From assembly GCA_965279295.1 (NCBI GenBank), contig CBDIHQ010000014.1: a stretch of DNA of 64,000 nt. The stretch is one strand, 5' to 3'. Positions 44,308 through 54,994 of this stretch are shown in pieces (within the stretch, counting starts at the first letter, position 1; each line of letters begins with the position of its first letter). A model generated the notes under the pieces. That model did not search any database. It was not told the origin of the DNA and was given only the letters and a program-made list of their open reading frames with translations. The stretch comes from Aquabacter sp965279295. Lineage in GTDB: Bacteria; Pseudomonadota; Alphaproteobacteria; Rhizobiales; Xanthobacteraceae. A program made the translations under genes and the position numbers.

Positions 44308-45327
44308 TCACCCGAAAAGCCAAAGCAGCCCGTCCAATTCAGTGACGGCGGGTCGGGTGTTTATGCCGGCAAGCGTCAGAGAGGCGTCAATGCTCCCATT
44401 GCCGTCGAGGTCCGCGTGCATCGTGAGGCCCTGATAGCCCTCCGCGCCCGCCATATCGGTCCAGGACATCTTGGAGACACCCGGCTGCCATCCCCAAAGG
44501 TTGATCTCTTCGCCGGCCGTGAAGTCGGTGACGGTGCTCCAAGTGACGTGTCCGCCGCGCCCGTCCAGGAAGAACACGTCCCAGCCGGCGCCGCCGGTGA
44601 GGAAATTCGAGCCGGAACCTCCGTCGATCACATCATCGCCGGCTTTTGCATCGATCGCGTCGTCGCCGGCGTTTCCGTTGATAAAGTCACTGTATGTGGA
44701 GGCCGAAATGACCTCATTCCCAAATCCGCCAACCATCTCGAAATAGATTCGGCTGACCGGTCCTGAGTATATCGTGGGGGTTATTTCAAAAAATCCGTCA
44801 GATTCGGAATCGTGAACTTCAAAGATTGGTGTTATGCTAGGATAAAATTTAAATATACTATCTGGATTCTTTATCATACTTCCAGATCCGAGTGTAGATA
44901 TGCCGTCTCCTAGGGTTAGGCTGCCTGCATCGACGATAGTGGTCCCCACTATGATGTTAGCGGAACCCGCTAACACTATGATGTTAGCGGAACCCGCTAA
45001 TTGCAGGGCACCTGCACTGTAATAGCCACCGTCGACTGTCAATGCTCCTCCAGACAGCAGCCCTGCGCCACTGAATGTATCGCCTCCCGCTTCAACGAAA
45101 GCCACTGGCTCGTTGGTGTAGCTCGCCTGGATCGCGCCAGCTTCAAACGCCCCCCAATCTGCGAAGCCACCATCAATGCCAGCTTGTTGGGATTCGCTGT
45201 GGCCGCTGGGTAAATTTACCAAGTCCAAAGTTTCGATACCGAATTCCGGTATCAATTCAAAATCCAATACATGTGCGCCTAAAAGGGCGCCGGACAGATA
45301 AGTATAGTCGCGAATCATTTCAGTCAT
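44308..45327 (-). CDS. Calcium-binding repeat (RTX-like) protein
   Basis: The 339-residue protein has an N-terminal part of unknown type and, near the C-terminus, hemolysin-type nonapeptide repeats (INGNAGDDAIDAKAGDDVIDGGSGSN has GDD-type turns) followed by LTGGAGWDVFFLDG and VTDFTAGEEINLWGW. RTX proteins are usually exported by type I secretion with a C-terminal signal; no export genes are in the window. The ATG at 45327 (MTEMIRDYTYL) is preferred over an upstream TTG. The middle contains two copies of LAGSANIIV. The gene is more AT-rich than its neighbours, which suggests recent acquisition. Confidence 0.8.
   Translation of the reverse strand: MTEMIRDYTYLSGALLGAHVLDFELIPEFGIETLDLVNLPSGHSESQQAGIDGGFADWGAFEAGAIQASYTNEPVAFVEAGGDTFSGAGLLSGGALTVDGGYYSAGALQLAGSANIIVLAGSANIIVGTTIVDAGSLTLGDGISTLGSGSMIKNPDSIFKFYPSITPIFEVHDSESDGFFEITPTIYSGPVSRIYFEMVGGFGNEVISASTYSDFINGNAGDDAIDAKAGDDVIDGGSGSNFLTGGAGWDVFFLDGRGGHVTWSTVTDFTAGEEINLWGWQPGVSKMSWTDMAGAEGYQGLTMHADLDGNGSIDASLTLAGINTRPAVTELDGLLWLFG
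44947..45000. repeat. 27-bp tandem duplication inside the RTX-like gene
   Basis: Two identical 27-bp units lie head to tail (44947-44973 and 44974-45000) and keep the frame, giving LAGSANIIV twice. Each unit contains an internal inverted repeat (TTAGCG and CGCTAA), so slippage over a hairpin may have produced the copy. Confidence 0.9.
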
Positions 45328-45788
45328 TTTGTATTTCTCTATTCGCAAATCCGCGAAATATTAAATCCGGCCTATCTAATCTGATCTGATTAGCGATAAT
45401 CATTTCTAATAAATTTTGGCCTGTTTGGCGTTAAGGGTCTGCACTTAAACGATATCTGCAGGCATGCCCTGAGACGCGAATGAGCGATGTACCCTTAACG
45501 CCAAACTGAGCTGGAAATATACAAAATGCAGCGCGGGGTTGCAAGCCGGCCCCCGTGCCGCATCGCCTGAATGACTCGTGCGCCCGTCTTTAAGGCGTTC
45601 ACAGCCGGCTTGATCCGCGCCCCCAAATCCGCTTGACGGCCTGCGGCCCGCAGTGGTTTTAGTGACGTGCGCCCGGTAAAGCGGGCGTCGTAAGCGTCCG
45701 ACGTTAGGCAACGCATCCAACCCGGTCCTCGCCGGCCGGATGCGATTGCGATCCGGACCGCCAGGACCATCCATCTAAGGATGGTCGT
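45328..45788. other. Long intergenic region with an 84-bp inverted-repeat element
   Basis: About 460 bp between the RTX-like gene and the DUF2798 gene, which are divergent. The part next to the RTX gene is AT-rich and should contain its promoter. The middle has a boxed element at 45423-45506. The rest (45507-45788) has no convincing gene: the open frames lack ribosome sites and known domains. Confidence 0.6.
45423..45506. repeat. 84-bp element bounded by 16-bp perfect inverted repeats
   Basis: GTTTGGCGTTAAGGGT at the left end is the exact complement of the right end, 52 bp apart. The size and ends fit a miniature inverted-repeat (MITE-like) element or a transposon remnant. No target-site duplication and no transposase is visible. 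Confidence 0.65.
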
Positions 45789-46055
45789 ATGCCGTCTTCA
45801 AAAACAACCTACCGGCGCAAGCTGCCTGCGCGTTTTGGCGCGTTTGTCATGCCGTTCGTGCTGTCGGTCCTCATGACCTTCGTCGTGTCCTGCATCGCCA
45901 CGGCGCGCAGCCTCGGCTTCGGACCGGATTTCCTGGCGACGTGGCCTGCAGCCTGGGCTTTGTCCTGGGTCGTGGCCTTTCCAACATTGCTGCTGGTCTT
46001 GCCGCTGGTTCGGCGGATCGTCGCCCTTCTCGTGGAGGCGCCAGCGGTGCGGTAG
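45789..46055 (+). CDS. DUF2798 family membrane protein
   Basis: The 88-residue protein has a basic N-terminus and two hydrophobic helices (FVMPFVLSVLMTFVVSCIAT; AAWALSWVVAFPTLLLVLPL), as in DUF2798, whose role is unknown. AAGGATG lies upstream of the ATG at 45789. A terminator follows and the gene is convergent with the peptide-binding protein gene. It probably sits in the inner membrane with both ends in the cytoplasm. Confidence 0.8.
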   Translation: MPSSKTTYRRKLPARFGAFVMPFVLSVLMTFVVSCIATARSLGFGPDFLATWPAAWALSWVVAFPTLLLVLPLVRRIVALLVEAPAVR

Positions 46056-46066
46056 TGGCAAACATG

Positions 46067-46094
46067 GGAAAGGCGGCTTTAGAGCCGCCTTTCC
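46067..46094. terminator. Bidirectional terminator between DUF2798 and the peptide-binding gene
   Basis: A 12-bp perfect stem (GGAAAGGCGGCT and complement) with a TTAG loop lies between two convergent stops, 12 bp after one and 36 bp after the other. It can serve both genes. Confidence 0.75.
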
Positions 46095-46130
46095 GCGTCG
46101 TGCGCCGCAGAGGCTTGACCTAAAGAAGCG

Positions 46131-47750
46131 TCAGCCTTTTGTGAACTGCCGGTAGTCCGGCTCGCGGTGGAACCAGAATTCGTAGCCTGACACGTTCTTC
46201 TGCATGGCCACGTCGTGGCTCGGCTGGTTGAGCGGTAGGATCGGAACATCGGCCATGCACAGCGCGACGAAGGCCTTTACGGTCGCATCATATTCGGCCT
46301 TGTCAGTGCTGAAGCGGGCCTTGTCGATCAGCTTGTCCATCTCCGGATTCTTGTAGGCGGAGATGTTGAAAATCGAATTGTTGCCGTGGAGATTCCAGTA
46401 GAAATAATATTCCGGATAATCCAGCCAGCCGCTGAACCTGTTGAGCACCATCGGCAGCTCTTTTTTGTTCAGCGTGGTGCGCCAGTTGGCGCCGGGGATC
46501 TTCTCAACCACGGTGCGCACGCCGATCTTGTTGAGGTTTTCCTGGATCAGGAGGGCGGTGGGCTCGCCCACGGTGGCGGTGCCCACGTCAAAGGAGAGCG
46601 TGGTGTCCAGTCCATTCGGGAAGCCGGCTTCCGCCAGCAGGGCCTTCGCCTTGTCGAGATCGGTGGAGAAGGGGAAGGGCTGAGGCCACACGGCGTCCGC
46701 CGGTGTCGCGCTCTTGGCGCCGTACATGGGGTTGGCGCGGCCGAAGAAAGCGTTGTCCTGGATCTGCTGATAGGGCAGGGCCCAGGCGATGGCCTGGCGC
46801 AGCTTCACATTGTCGAACGGCGGCTTGGCGGTGTTGAGGGCCACGTACCACAGGCAATTGGGGATCGGCACGCCGACCACCTTCAGCTTGCCCTCCTTGA
46901 TGATCTGCTCGAAATCCTTCGGCGGGAAGCCGGCGGACAGGTCGGCATCGCCCCGCTCCAACATGGCGCGGCGGGTGCCGGAGGAGGGCACGTCGCGGAT
47001 GATGATGCGCCGGATGGTCGGCATCTTCCCGCTTTTCCAGCCGTCAAAGCGGCTGAGTAGGGTCTCGGTGCCCGGCTTCCAGCTATCCACCTTGTAAGCG
47101 CCGCCGCCGGCCGTGTTGAACTTGAGCCAGGTCATTGCCCAGGGATCGTCCGGGGTGGCGTTTTTTTGTGCCAGGGTGGAATTGAGGATGAAGGGCACCA
47201 CCACGGCCACATTGAACAGCAGCATCTTGTCCTTGCGGACATAATCGATGCGGAACGTGTGGTCGTCCACGACCACGAACTGTTCTTTCTTTTCCAGCGA
47301 TCCGGCGGACATCTGGAAGGTGGGGAAGCCGCCGACGCTGACCGCGCGGTCGAACGACCATTTCACATCCTTCGCCGTGACCGGCGTGCCGTCGTGAAAC
47401 ATCGCGTCCTTACGCAGGAAGAAGGTGCACGACATGCCGTCCGCCGCCTCTTCCCACCGCTCTGCCAATTCCGGAGCGAGGGTGGCGCGGTCATAGGAGA
47501 GCGTGCCGTCGGCCAGGGTTTTGGGGGCGTAGGTGAGCAGGCGGTCGTAGGTGTTCCAGGAGATGCCGTTGACGGTCTGGTTCGAGCCGACCCCCTGCAT
47601 GTCGAGGCTGTTCGGCCCAAGTTCCTGGACCACAAGCAGCGTCTCGTTGCGCGACTGGGCGCTCGCGTTGCCGCCAAGAAGCATGGCGAGGCCGACGCTG
47701 CCCGTGCCCTTGAGGAGTGTCCGGCGATCGAACGATAGATCCAACGGCAT
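46131..47750 (-). CDS. Extracellular solute-binding protein, peptide/dipeptide type (family 5)
   Basis: The 539-residue protein has a Tat-like signal (DRRTLLKGTGSVGLAMLLGG then ASA) and the family 5 pattern (YDRLLTYAP; MFHDGTPVTAKDVKWSFDRA; LRQAIAWALPYQQI). It should deliver a peptide, nickel complex or similar ligand to an ABC importer. No permease or ATPase gene is next to it, so it is an orphan. GGAGG precedes the ATG at 47750. A terminator stands after the gene. Confidence 0.9.
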   Translation of the reverse strand: MPLDLSFDRRTLLKGTGSVGLAMLLGGNASAQSRNETLLVVQELGPNSLDMQGVGSNQTVNGISWNTYDRLLTYAPKTLADGTLSYDRATLAPELAERWEEAADGMSCTFFLRKDAMFHDGTPVTAKDVKWSFDRAVSVGGFPTFQMSAGSLEKKEQFVVVDDHTFRIDYVRKDKMLLFNVAVVVPFILNSTLAQKNATPDDPWAMTWLKFNTAGGGAYKVDSWKPGTETLLSRFDGWKSGKMPTIRRIIIRDVPSSGTRRAMLERGDADLSAGFPPKDFEQIIKEGKLKVVGVPIPNCLWYVALNTAKPPFDNVKLRQAIAWALPYQQIQDNAFFGRANPMYGAKSATPADAVWPQPFPFSTDLDKAKALLAEAGFPNGLDTTLSFDVGTATVGEPTALLIQENLNKIGVRTVVEKIPGANWRTTLNKKELPMVLNRFSGWLDYPEYYFYWNLHGNNSIFNISAYKNPEMDKLIDKARFSTDKAEYDATVKAFVALCMADVPILPLNQPSHDVAMQKNVSGYEFWFHREPDYRQFTKG

Positions 47751-47876
47751 GAGAGCCTCCTGCTGGGGCGCCTGCGGGCGCGGCATGCGGGGAGGGAAGC
47801 AAACTCTATGCCTTACGAGATGCTGGCGATTTGGGGCTGATGCCGTTCGCGACGATCAAATGGTCCGTTCATGAAA

Positions 47877-47903
47877 AAGGCCCGGCGGGGTGCGCCGGGC
47901 CTT
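47877..47903 (-). terminator. Terminator after rpoD
   Basis: An 11-bp perfect stem (AAGGCCCGGCG and complement) with a 5-base loop is followed by TTT on the minus strand, 34 bp past the rpoD stop. Confidence 0.8.
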
Positions 47904-47936
47904 CTCAATGGATGAGGTCCGATGTCGGACCGTTGC

Positions 47937-49943
<2,007 letters not shown>

Positions 49944-50119
49944 GGACATCTCCTGACATATCGCCGCCTGCAAACGGCGAAACGGCGACGCGACCTATCG
50001 GCCCGCCGCCTCTTCCATCCTGCAAGAACCGTCCCTACGACGATCCCGTTAAATCAGCCTGAACCTCTCCGCGATTTCCGCGAAGCGGTTCCCCTTAAAA
50101 CGTGTCCCGGGAGTGCGCG

Positions 50120-52021
50120 TCATACTGTTCGCGCCGATGCGCGGCCCGATGCCGCGCCAAACCCCTCGACCAGGGCCTCCGTTCCCTCCACGGCGGAAAG
50201 GCGCTCGCGCACATCTCTCAGCCATGCAAAATTGACCTCGCTCGGGTCGTCACCCAATTGCTGCTCGGCCTCTCTCAGCTCTCTAGATAGCGCGTAAGCC
50301 TTTAGATGCAAGGCCGTGCGCTGTCTCCACCAGAGTTTCACGTCTTCGTGGCCGGTATTTGGGTAGGCGGGCCAGTCCATGCGCGGGTTCGGAAGGGCGC
50401 AGATGCGCCGGCGCATGGCCTCCAGTGCCTCGGAAAAAACCAGCGTTTCCGCCGTGACCTCGCCGTGCATATGGGCTTCCAAAAGCGCCCGGCAGAGCTG
50501 TTCCGCATCGGAATGGGCGAACGGGAGGGTGGAAATTTCCTCCCCCTCCTCATCCATCAGCCAGGGATGGTTCAGCAGGCAAAATAACAGCAGTGCTTCA
50601 TTTCGCGGCAGATTGTTCGCGCCGCCGCGAACCGCCGCTGTGCGGGAGATTTCTGCCGAGCGTGGCGCAAGCGACACGGGTTGTGGTTTTCCCCAGCTTC
50701 CGCCTTTAGGGTTTCGCCGCGCGCCCGACCATGCCCCGGCATTGCCCTGGTTGGGCGACAGCAGGCGGCGCATGCGCTCGTTCAGATCCTGGCGGTAATG
50801 CCGCCGCACGCTCTCGTCGACGATCGAGGCGACGATTTCCGCCAGCCGCGACTCAAGAGCGGCCCGCCGCTCGGGGGTGTCGAGGTTCGTGCCCTCCGTT
50901 TCGCGCGCCCACAGCATGGCGGCGAGCGGCTCGGCCTTTCCGAGCACACCGTCCATCGCCTCACGGCCGGCGCGGCGGATCAAATCGTCGGGGTCCTGGC
51001 CCTCGGGCAGGGCGCCGAAGGTCAGGCTCTTGCCGGGTTTGAGATGCGGCAGGGCGATGTCGATGGCGCGAAAGGCGGCGCGCCGGCCGGCCTTGTCGCC
51101 GTCGAACAGCAGCATCGGCTCGTCCGCCATGCGCCAGAGCAGGAGAAGTTGCTCCTCGGTCAGCGCGGTGCCGAGCGGCGCGACCGCGCCCTCAAAGCCG
51201 GCCTCGACCATGGCGATGACGTCGACATAGCCCTCCACCACCACGAGGCGCGCGCCCTTGTGGGTGGCAGCGCGGGCGGCAAAGCCGTTGTAGAGCAGCG
51301 ATCCCTTGTGAAAGAGGACGGTTTCCGGCGAGTTCAGATATTTGGCGGAGACCTCTTTCTCCAGCGCCCGCCCGCCGAATCCCACCACGCGGCCCTTGAG
51401 ATCGGTGATGGGAAACATCACACGGTCGCGAAACCTGTCGTAGGGAACCGCGATATCCTCGCCGGAGACGAGAAGGCCGGTCTCCACCATGTCGGCGACG
51501 CTGACGCCGAGCTTGCCGAGCGCCTCCTTCAGCGCGAATCGGTCAGGTGGGCTGTAGCCGAGGCGGAAACGGGTCTGTGTGGTCGGGCCGAGGCTGCGAT
51601 CCGAGAGATAGCCACGCGCCTTCGCCCCAGCCCTTGATTGGAGCGCATTCTCGAAATGGGTGGCGGCGAGCGCCATGACCTCGTGAAGCGTCCGGCGGCG
51701 GTCCTCGCGGGCGCTCGCTTCCGGCGTCACTTCGGGAAGCGGCAGGCCCGCCATGGAGGCAAGTCGCTCGACCGCCTCGCCGAACGGCAGGCCATCGGTC
51801 TCCATCAGGAAATCGAATACGTCGCCGTGCTTGCCGGAGGAGAAGCAGTGGTAGAAGCCCTTCTGGTCGTTGACGAAGAAGGAAGGGGTCTTCTCGGGAT
51901 TGAACGGCGAGAGGCCTGCGAACTCGCGCCCCTGCTTGCGCAGCTTCACCCGCCGCCCGACCACATCCGACACCGGCAGACGGGTGCGAATCTCATCGAG
52001 AAAGGATGGGGGGAAGCGCAT
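50120..52021 (-). CDS. dnaG: DNA primase
   Basis: The 633-residue primase makes RNA primers for replication. The TOPRIM catalytic motifs are intact (VVVEGYVDVIAMVEAG; LLFDGDKAGRRAA). The N-terminal zinc-ribbon is degenerate: the usual Cys, His, Cys, Cys positions read Ser38, Asn41, Cys59, Ser62 in GLSPFNPEKTPSF and YHCFSSGKHGD, so zinc binding in the usual way is not possible. I recall similar changes in other Rhizobiales. The C-terminal DnaB-interacting domain is present. Start ATG at 52021, with no clear ribosome site. Confidence 0.95.
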   Translation of the reverse strand: MRFPPSFLDEIRTRLPVSDVVGRRVKLRKQGREFAGLSPFNPEKTPSFFVNDQKGFYHCFSSGKHGDVFDFLMETDGLPFGEAVERLASMAGLPLPEVTPEASAREDRRRTLHEVMALAATHFENALQSRAGAKARGYLSDRSLGPTTQTRFRLGYSPPDRFALKEALGKLGVSVADMVETGLLVSGEDIAVPYDRFRDRVMFPITDLKGRVVGFGGRALEKEVSAKYLNSPETVLFHKGSLLYNGFAARAATHKGARLVVVEGYVDVIAMVEAGFEGAVAPLGTALTEEQLLLLWRMADEPMLLFDGDKAGRRAAFRAIDIALPHLKPGKSLTFGALPEGQDPDDLIRRAGREAMDGVLGKAEPLAAMLWARETEGTNLDTPERRAALESRLAEIVASIVDESVRRHYRQDLNERMRRLLSPNQGNAGAWSGARRNPKGGSWGKPQPVSLAPRSAEISRTAAVRGGANNLPRNEALLLFCLLNHPWLMDEEGEEISTLPFAHSDAEQLCRALLEAHMHGEVTAETLVFSEALEAMRRRICALPNPRMDWPAYPNTGHEDVKLWWRQRTALHLKAYALSRELREAEQQLGDDPSEVNFAWLRDVRERLSAVEGTEALVEGFGAASGRASARTV

Positions 52022-52135
52022 TCAGATATGGACTCAACGGGCCTCGGGACGAAAGGATAGCAGGTGCGCCGCGTGGAGGCGACGCGCCAGCGAAATTACG
52101 CACCGTGCCCGCTGTCCTCACTGTTCACAGGCGTG

Positions 52136-52594
52136 TCACCCCGCGGTGAGCGCCTCTTTCACCCACGCAGAGGCCTTACCGAAGTCGATGGCGCCGGCGT
52201 GGCGCTCCTTCAGCACGGCCATAGTGCGGCCCATGTCCTTGATGCCCTTGGCGTCGATTTCGGCAACCACAGCTGCGATGATGGCGCGGGTCTCGTCCTC
52301 GCCCAACTGCTTGGGCAGGAAATTCTGGATCACCGCGATCTCGGCCTTTTCCTGTTCGGCAAGCTCCGGACGCGCGTTCTCGGTGTAGATTCGGGCGCTT
52401 TCCTCGCGCTGCTTCACCATCTTGGCCAGAAGGGCACGCAAATCATCGTCGCCCAGCGGGTCTTTGCCATTGCCTCTGGCCTCGATGTCGCGGTCCTTGA
52501 GGGCCGCGTTGACGAGGCGCAGGGTGGACAGGCGAATCTTGTCGCCGGCCTTCATCGCTTCTTTGAGCGAAGTGTTGATTTCGTCGCGGAGCAC
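52136..52594 (-). CDS. GatB/YqeY family protein
   Basis: The 152-residue protein (LRDEINTSLKEAMKAGDKIRLSTLRL; NFLPKQLGEDETRAIIAAVV; DMGRTMAVLKERHAGAIDFG) is YqeY, related to the tail domain of GatB of the tRNA amidotransferase. Its role is not established. The start is GTG with GAGGA before it. It lies between dnaG and the divergent carA, the usual alphaproteobacterial order. Confidence 0.9.
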   Translation of the reverse strand: MLRDEINTSLKEAMKAGDKIRLSTLRLVNAALKDRDIEARGNGKDPLGDDDLRALLAKMVKQREESARIYTENARPELAEQEKAEIAVIQNFLPKQLGEDETRAIIAAVVAEIDAKGIKDMGRTMAVLKERHAGAIDFGKASAWVKEALTAG

Positions 52595-52775
52595 GGCAGT
52601 CCTCGTGAAAAGCTCAATCGCCGCTCATCTCGAAACGCGAGGGGCGGTCGGATATGGGAAAAGCGCGGAGCGTCGTGCGAACGCCACCTTGGAACGAATA
52701 TCACGGTGACGAAAATCGCGGCACAACCGCCGGGCCACTGGCGTAGCGGCGCGTGACCCCTTATTTAGGCGATCC

Positions 52776-53981
52776 ATGACCCAGGAACAAGATCAAGCCA
52801 CTGGCCCGGCCGAAAGCTGGGCCGAGCCGAAACCGACTGCACTGCTTGTGCTCGCCGATGGAACGGTCCTTGAGGGGATTGGTCTGGGTGCCACAGGCGA
52901 GGGGGTCGGCGAGGTCTGCTTCAACACCGCCATCACCGGATACGAGGAGATTCTCACCGATCCCTCCTATAGCGGGCAGATCATCACCTTCACCTTCCCG
53001 CACATCGGCAATGTCGGCACCAACGAAGAGGACATCGAGACGGTGTCCATGGCGGCCGCATCCGGCGTTCGGGGCGTGGTGGTGCGCACTGCGGTGACGG
53101 ACCCTTCGAGCTGGCGCGCGACGCGCCACCTTGACCAATGGCTCAAGGCGCGCGGCATCGCAGGGATTTCCGGCATCGATACCCGTGCGCTGACCGCGCT
53201 GATCCGCGAAACAGGCATGCCCAATGCGGTCATCGTCCACGCACCGGATGGTGTGTTCGACGTGGAAGCGCTGAAGGCGCGGGCGAAAGAGTGGCCGGGC
53301 CTTGAGGGCATGGATCTCGTGCCGGGCGTCACCTCTCCGCAGCGCTATGGCTGGGACGAGACCCCGTGGCATTGGTCCAAGGGTTACGGCCACCAGGAGG
53401 GCGGCAAGTTCCACGTCGTCGCCATCGATTACGGCGTGAAGCGCAACATCCTGCGTCTGCTGGTGGAGGCCGGCTGCAAGGTGACCGTTGTGCCCGCCAC
53501 CACCCCGGCGGCGGACATTCTGGCGCTTCAGCCGGACGGCGTGTTCCTCTCCAATGGCCCCGGAGATCCGGCGGCCACCGGTGAATATGCGGTGCCGGTG
53601 ATCCGCGAACTGATCGCCCAGGAAATCCCCACCTTCGGCATCTGCCTTGGCCATCAGATGATCGGCCTGGCCGTCGGTGGCCGCACGCTGAAGATGCACC
53701 AGGGGCATCACGGGGCGAACCACCCGGTGAAGGACCTGACCACCGGCAAAGTGGAAATCACCTCCATGAACCACGGTTTCGCCGTGGACCGCGACAGCCT
53801 CCCGGACAACGCTAAGGAGACGCACGTCTCCCTGTTCGACGGCTCAAACGCCGGTCTCGCGCTCTCCGACAAGCCGGTGTTCTCGGTGCAGTACCATCCG
53901 GAGGCCTCTCCAGGCCCGCAGGACAGCCACTATCTGTTCGGCCGGTTCGTGGAGATGATGGCCAAGAAGAAGGCCGCTTAA
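52776..53981 (+). CDS. carA: Carbamoyl-phosphate synthase small (glutaminase) subunit
   Basis: CarA releases ammonia from glutamine for carbamoyl phosphate, the precursor of arginine and pyrimidines. The 401-residue protein has the N-terminal carA domain (EVCFNTAITGYEEILTDPSY) and a class I amidotransferase with the nucleophile Cys in FGICLGHQMIG and the His/Glu in YHPEASPGP. The ATG at 52776 has a weak site (TTTAGGCGATCC). carB is not within the window. Confidence 0.96.
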   Translation: MTQEQDQATGPAESWAEPKPTALLVLADGTVLEGIGLGATGEGVGEVCFNTAITGYEEILTDPSYSGQIITFTFPHIGNVGTNEEDIETVSMAAASGVRGVVVRTAVTDPSSWRATRHLDQWLKARGIAGISGIDTRALTALIRETGMPNAVIVHAPDGVFDVEALKARAKEWPGLEGMDLVPGVTSPQRYGWDETPWHWSKGYGHQEGGKFHVVAIDYGVKRNILRLLVEAGCKVTVVPATTPAADILALQPDGVFLSNGPGDPAATGEYAVPVIRELIAQEIPTFGICLGHQMIGLAVGGRTLKMHQGHHGANHPVKDLTTGKVEITSMNHGFAVDRDSLPDNAKETHVSLFDGSNAGLALSDKPVFSVQYHPEASPGPQDSHYLFGRFVEMMAKKKAA

Positions 53982-54020
53982 GACGGCAACCTGAGATCGC
54001 CGTCGGCGACAAAGAAAATC

Positions 54021-54052
54021 AAAAAAGCCGGGGCGGCGTGGACTGCTCCGGC
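54021..54052 (-). terminator. Hairpin with a minus-strand T-run between carA and yciI
   Basis: A stem (GCCGGGGC / GCTCCGGC, one wobble pair) has AAAAAA on its + strand left side. Read on the minus strand this is a stem followed by TTTTTT, so it would stop transcription coming from the right. No minus-strand gene ends just before it. Confidence 0.35.
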
Positions 54053-54069
54053 ACCTTAGGGAGACCGGA

Positions 54070-54363
54070 ATGCTGTTTGTCGTGCTCAAGAAAGACAAGC
54101 CGGGCGCGGGCCAATTGCGCCTCGATGTGCGGCCCGTACATCTCGACTTCCTGCACGCCAATGCCGACAAGGTGGTCTTCGGCGGCCCGATCATGACCGA
54201 GGACGGCAGCCGCATGGTCGGCACCATCCTCACGGTCGAGGCGGAGAGCGCGGCGGAGGCCGAGGCCTTCCTGGAGAATGACCCGTTCGCGAAGGCCGGC
54301 CTGTTCGAGAGCGACGTTCAGGTCGTTCCCTGGAAGTGGGGCTTCAAGAACCCCAATCCGTGA
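54070..54363 (+). CDS. YciI-like protein
   Basis: The 97-residue protein has the YciI fold markers: RPVHLDFLHANADKVVFGG with the conserved His/Asp, and FLENDPFAKAGLFESDVQVVPWKWG. YciI-type proteins may act in small metabolic reactions or as enzyme add-ons; no function is known here. It ends 3 bp before the convergent stop of the frameshifted membrane protein gene. Start ATG preceded by GGGAGACCGG. Confidence 0.88.
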   Translation: MLFVVLKKDKPGAGQLRLDVRPVHLDFLHANADKVVFGGPIMTEDGSRMVGTILTVEAESAAEAEAFLENDPFAKAGLFESDVQVVPWKWGFKNPNP

Positions 54364-54366
54364 TCA

Positions 54367-54994
54367 TCAGGCCTGGCGCGGCCGCGCATATTTGCGCGTC
54401 GCGCGGGCGATGAGCACGCTTCCAATCAATGTGGGCACGATGAACACCACCGTGCTCGGCAAGACGTTGATATTCACCAGCAAAGCTGCGGTGACAGTGG
54501 CGATATAGGCCCCGCCCATGGATGAGAAATGGGTGTTCAGCCAGTCCACGTTCTCGGGTGCGCGCAGCGCTTGAAGGTGCTGGAACGCGACCCGCCCGCC
54601 GACGACGCCGAAAAACAGCCCCGGGATGTTCCACGTCCCCGAAAGCAGCGGCAGGTCCCAGATAAACAGCCCCACGCTGAACAGCAAGCGTGACGCCGGC
54701 CGCGAGGTGATCCAGCCGATCCGGCTTGTGGCCACGCAGGGCGCGGATCGCCCGGAATCCGGCGAAGACCAGGAAGAAGCTGAAGACCGCGATCGCCAGG
54801 AGGAGGATATCCCTGCGCATGAATGCGAGCGCAAATCCCGCAATCGTGGTCACGATCATGGCGCCGAAATAGACCTTGCCCGCCGTGCGGTGGAGCGGGC
54901 TGCCTTTGCGCGAAAACATGGGCACCGGCCCCGACAGCAATGCCAGCGACCCCGCGATCACATGCACGACGAGCGCGGAAAAATAGATGCTCAT
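54367..54994 (-). pseudogene. Predicted multi-span membrane protein, frameshifted
   Basis: Two frames together give a membrane protein of about 208 residues. The first frame starts at ATG 54994 (GGGGA 6 bases before) with MSIYFSALVVHVIAGSLALL and helices such as FGAMIVTTIAGFALAF and LLLAIAVFSFFLVFAGF. It loses the match after LDHLAAG; the rest (LLFSVGLFIWDLPLLSG, IATVTAALLVNINVLPSTVV) is in another frame. Removing one base near 54688-54700 would restore it. The family resembles uncharacterised DUF2306-like proteins. Real loss or sequence error cannot be separated. Confidence 0.75.

Noticed and set aside
45507..45788. tRNA or small RNA gene in the gap before DUF2798
   Set aside because: No cloverleaf with a T-loop sequence and no conserved RNA pattern was recognised.
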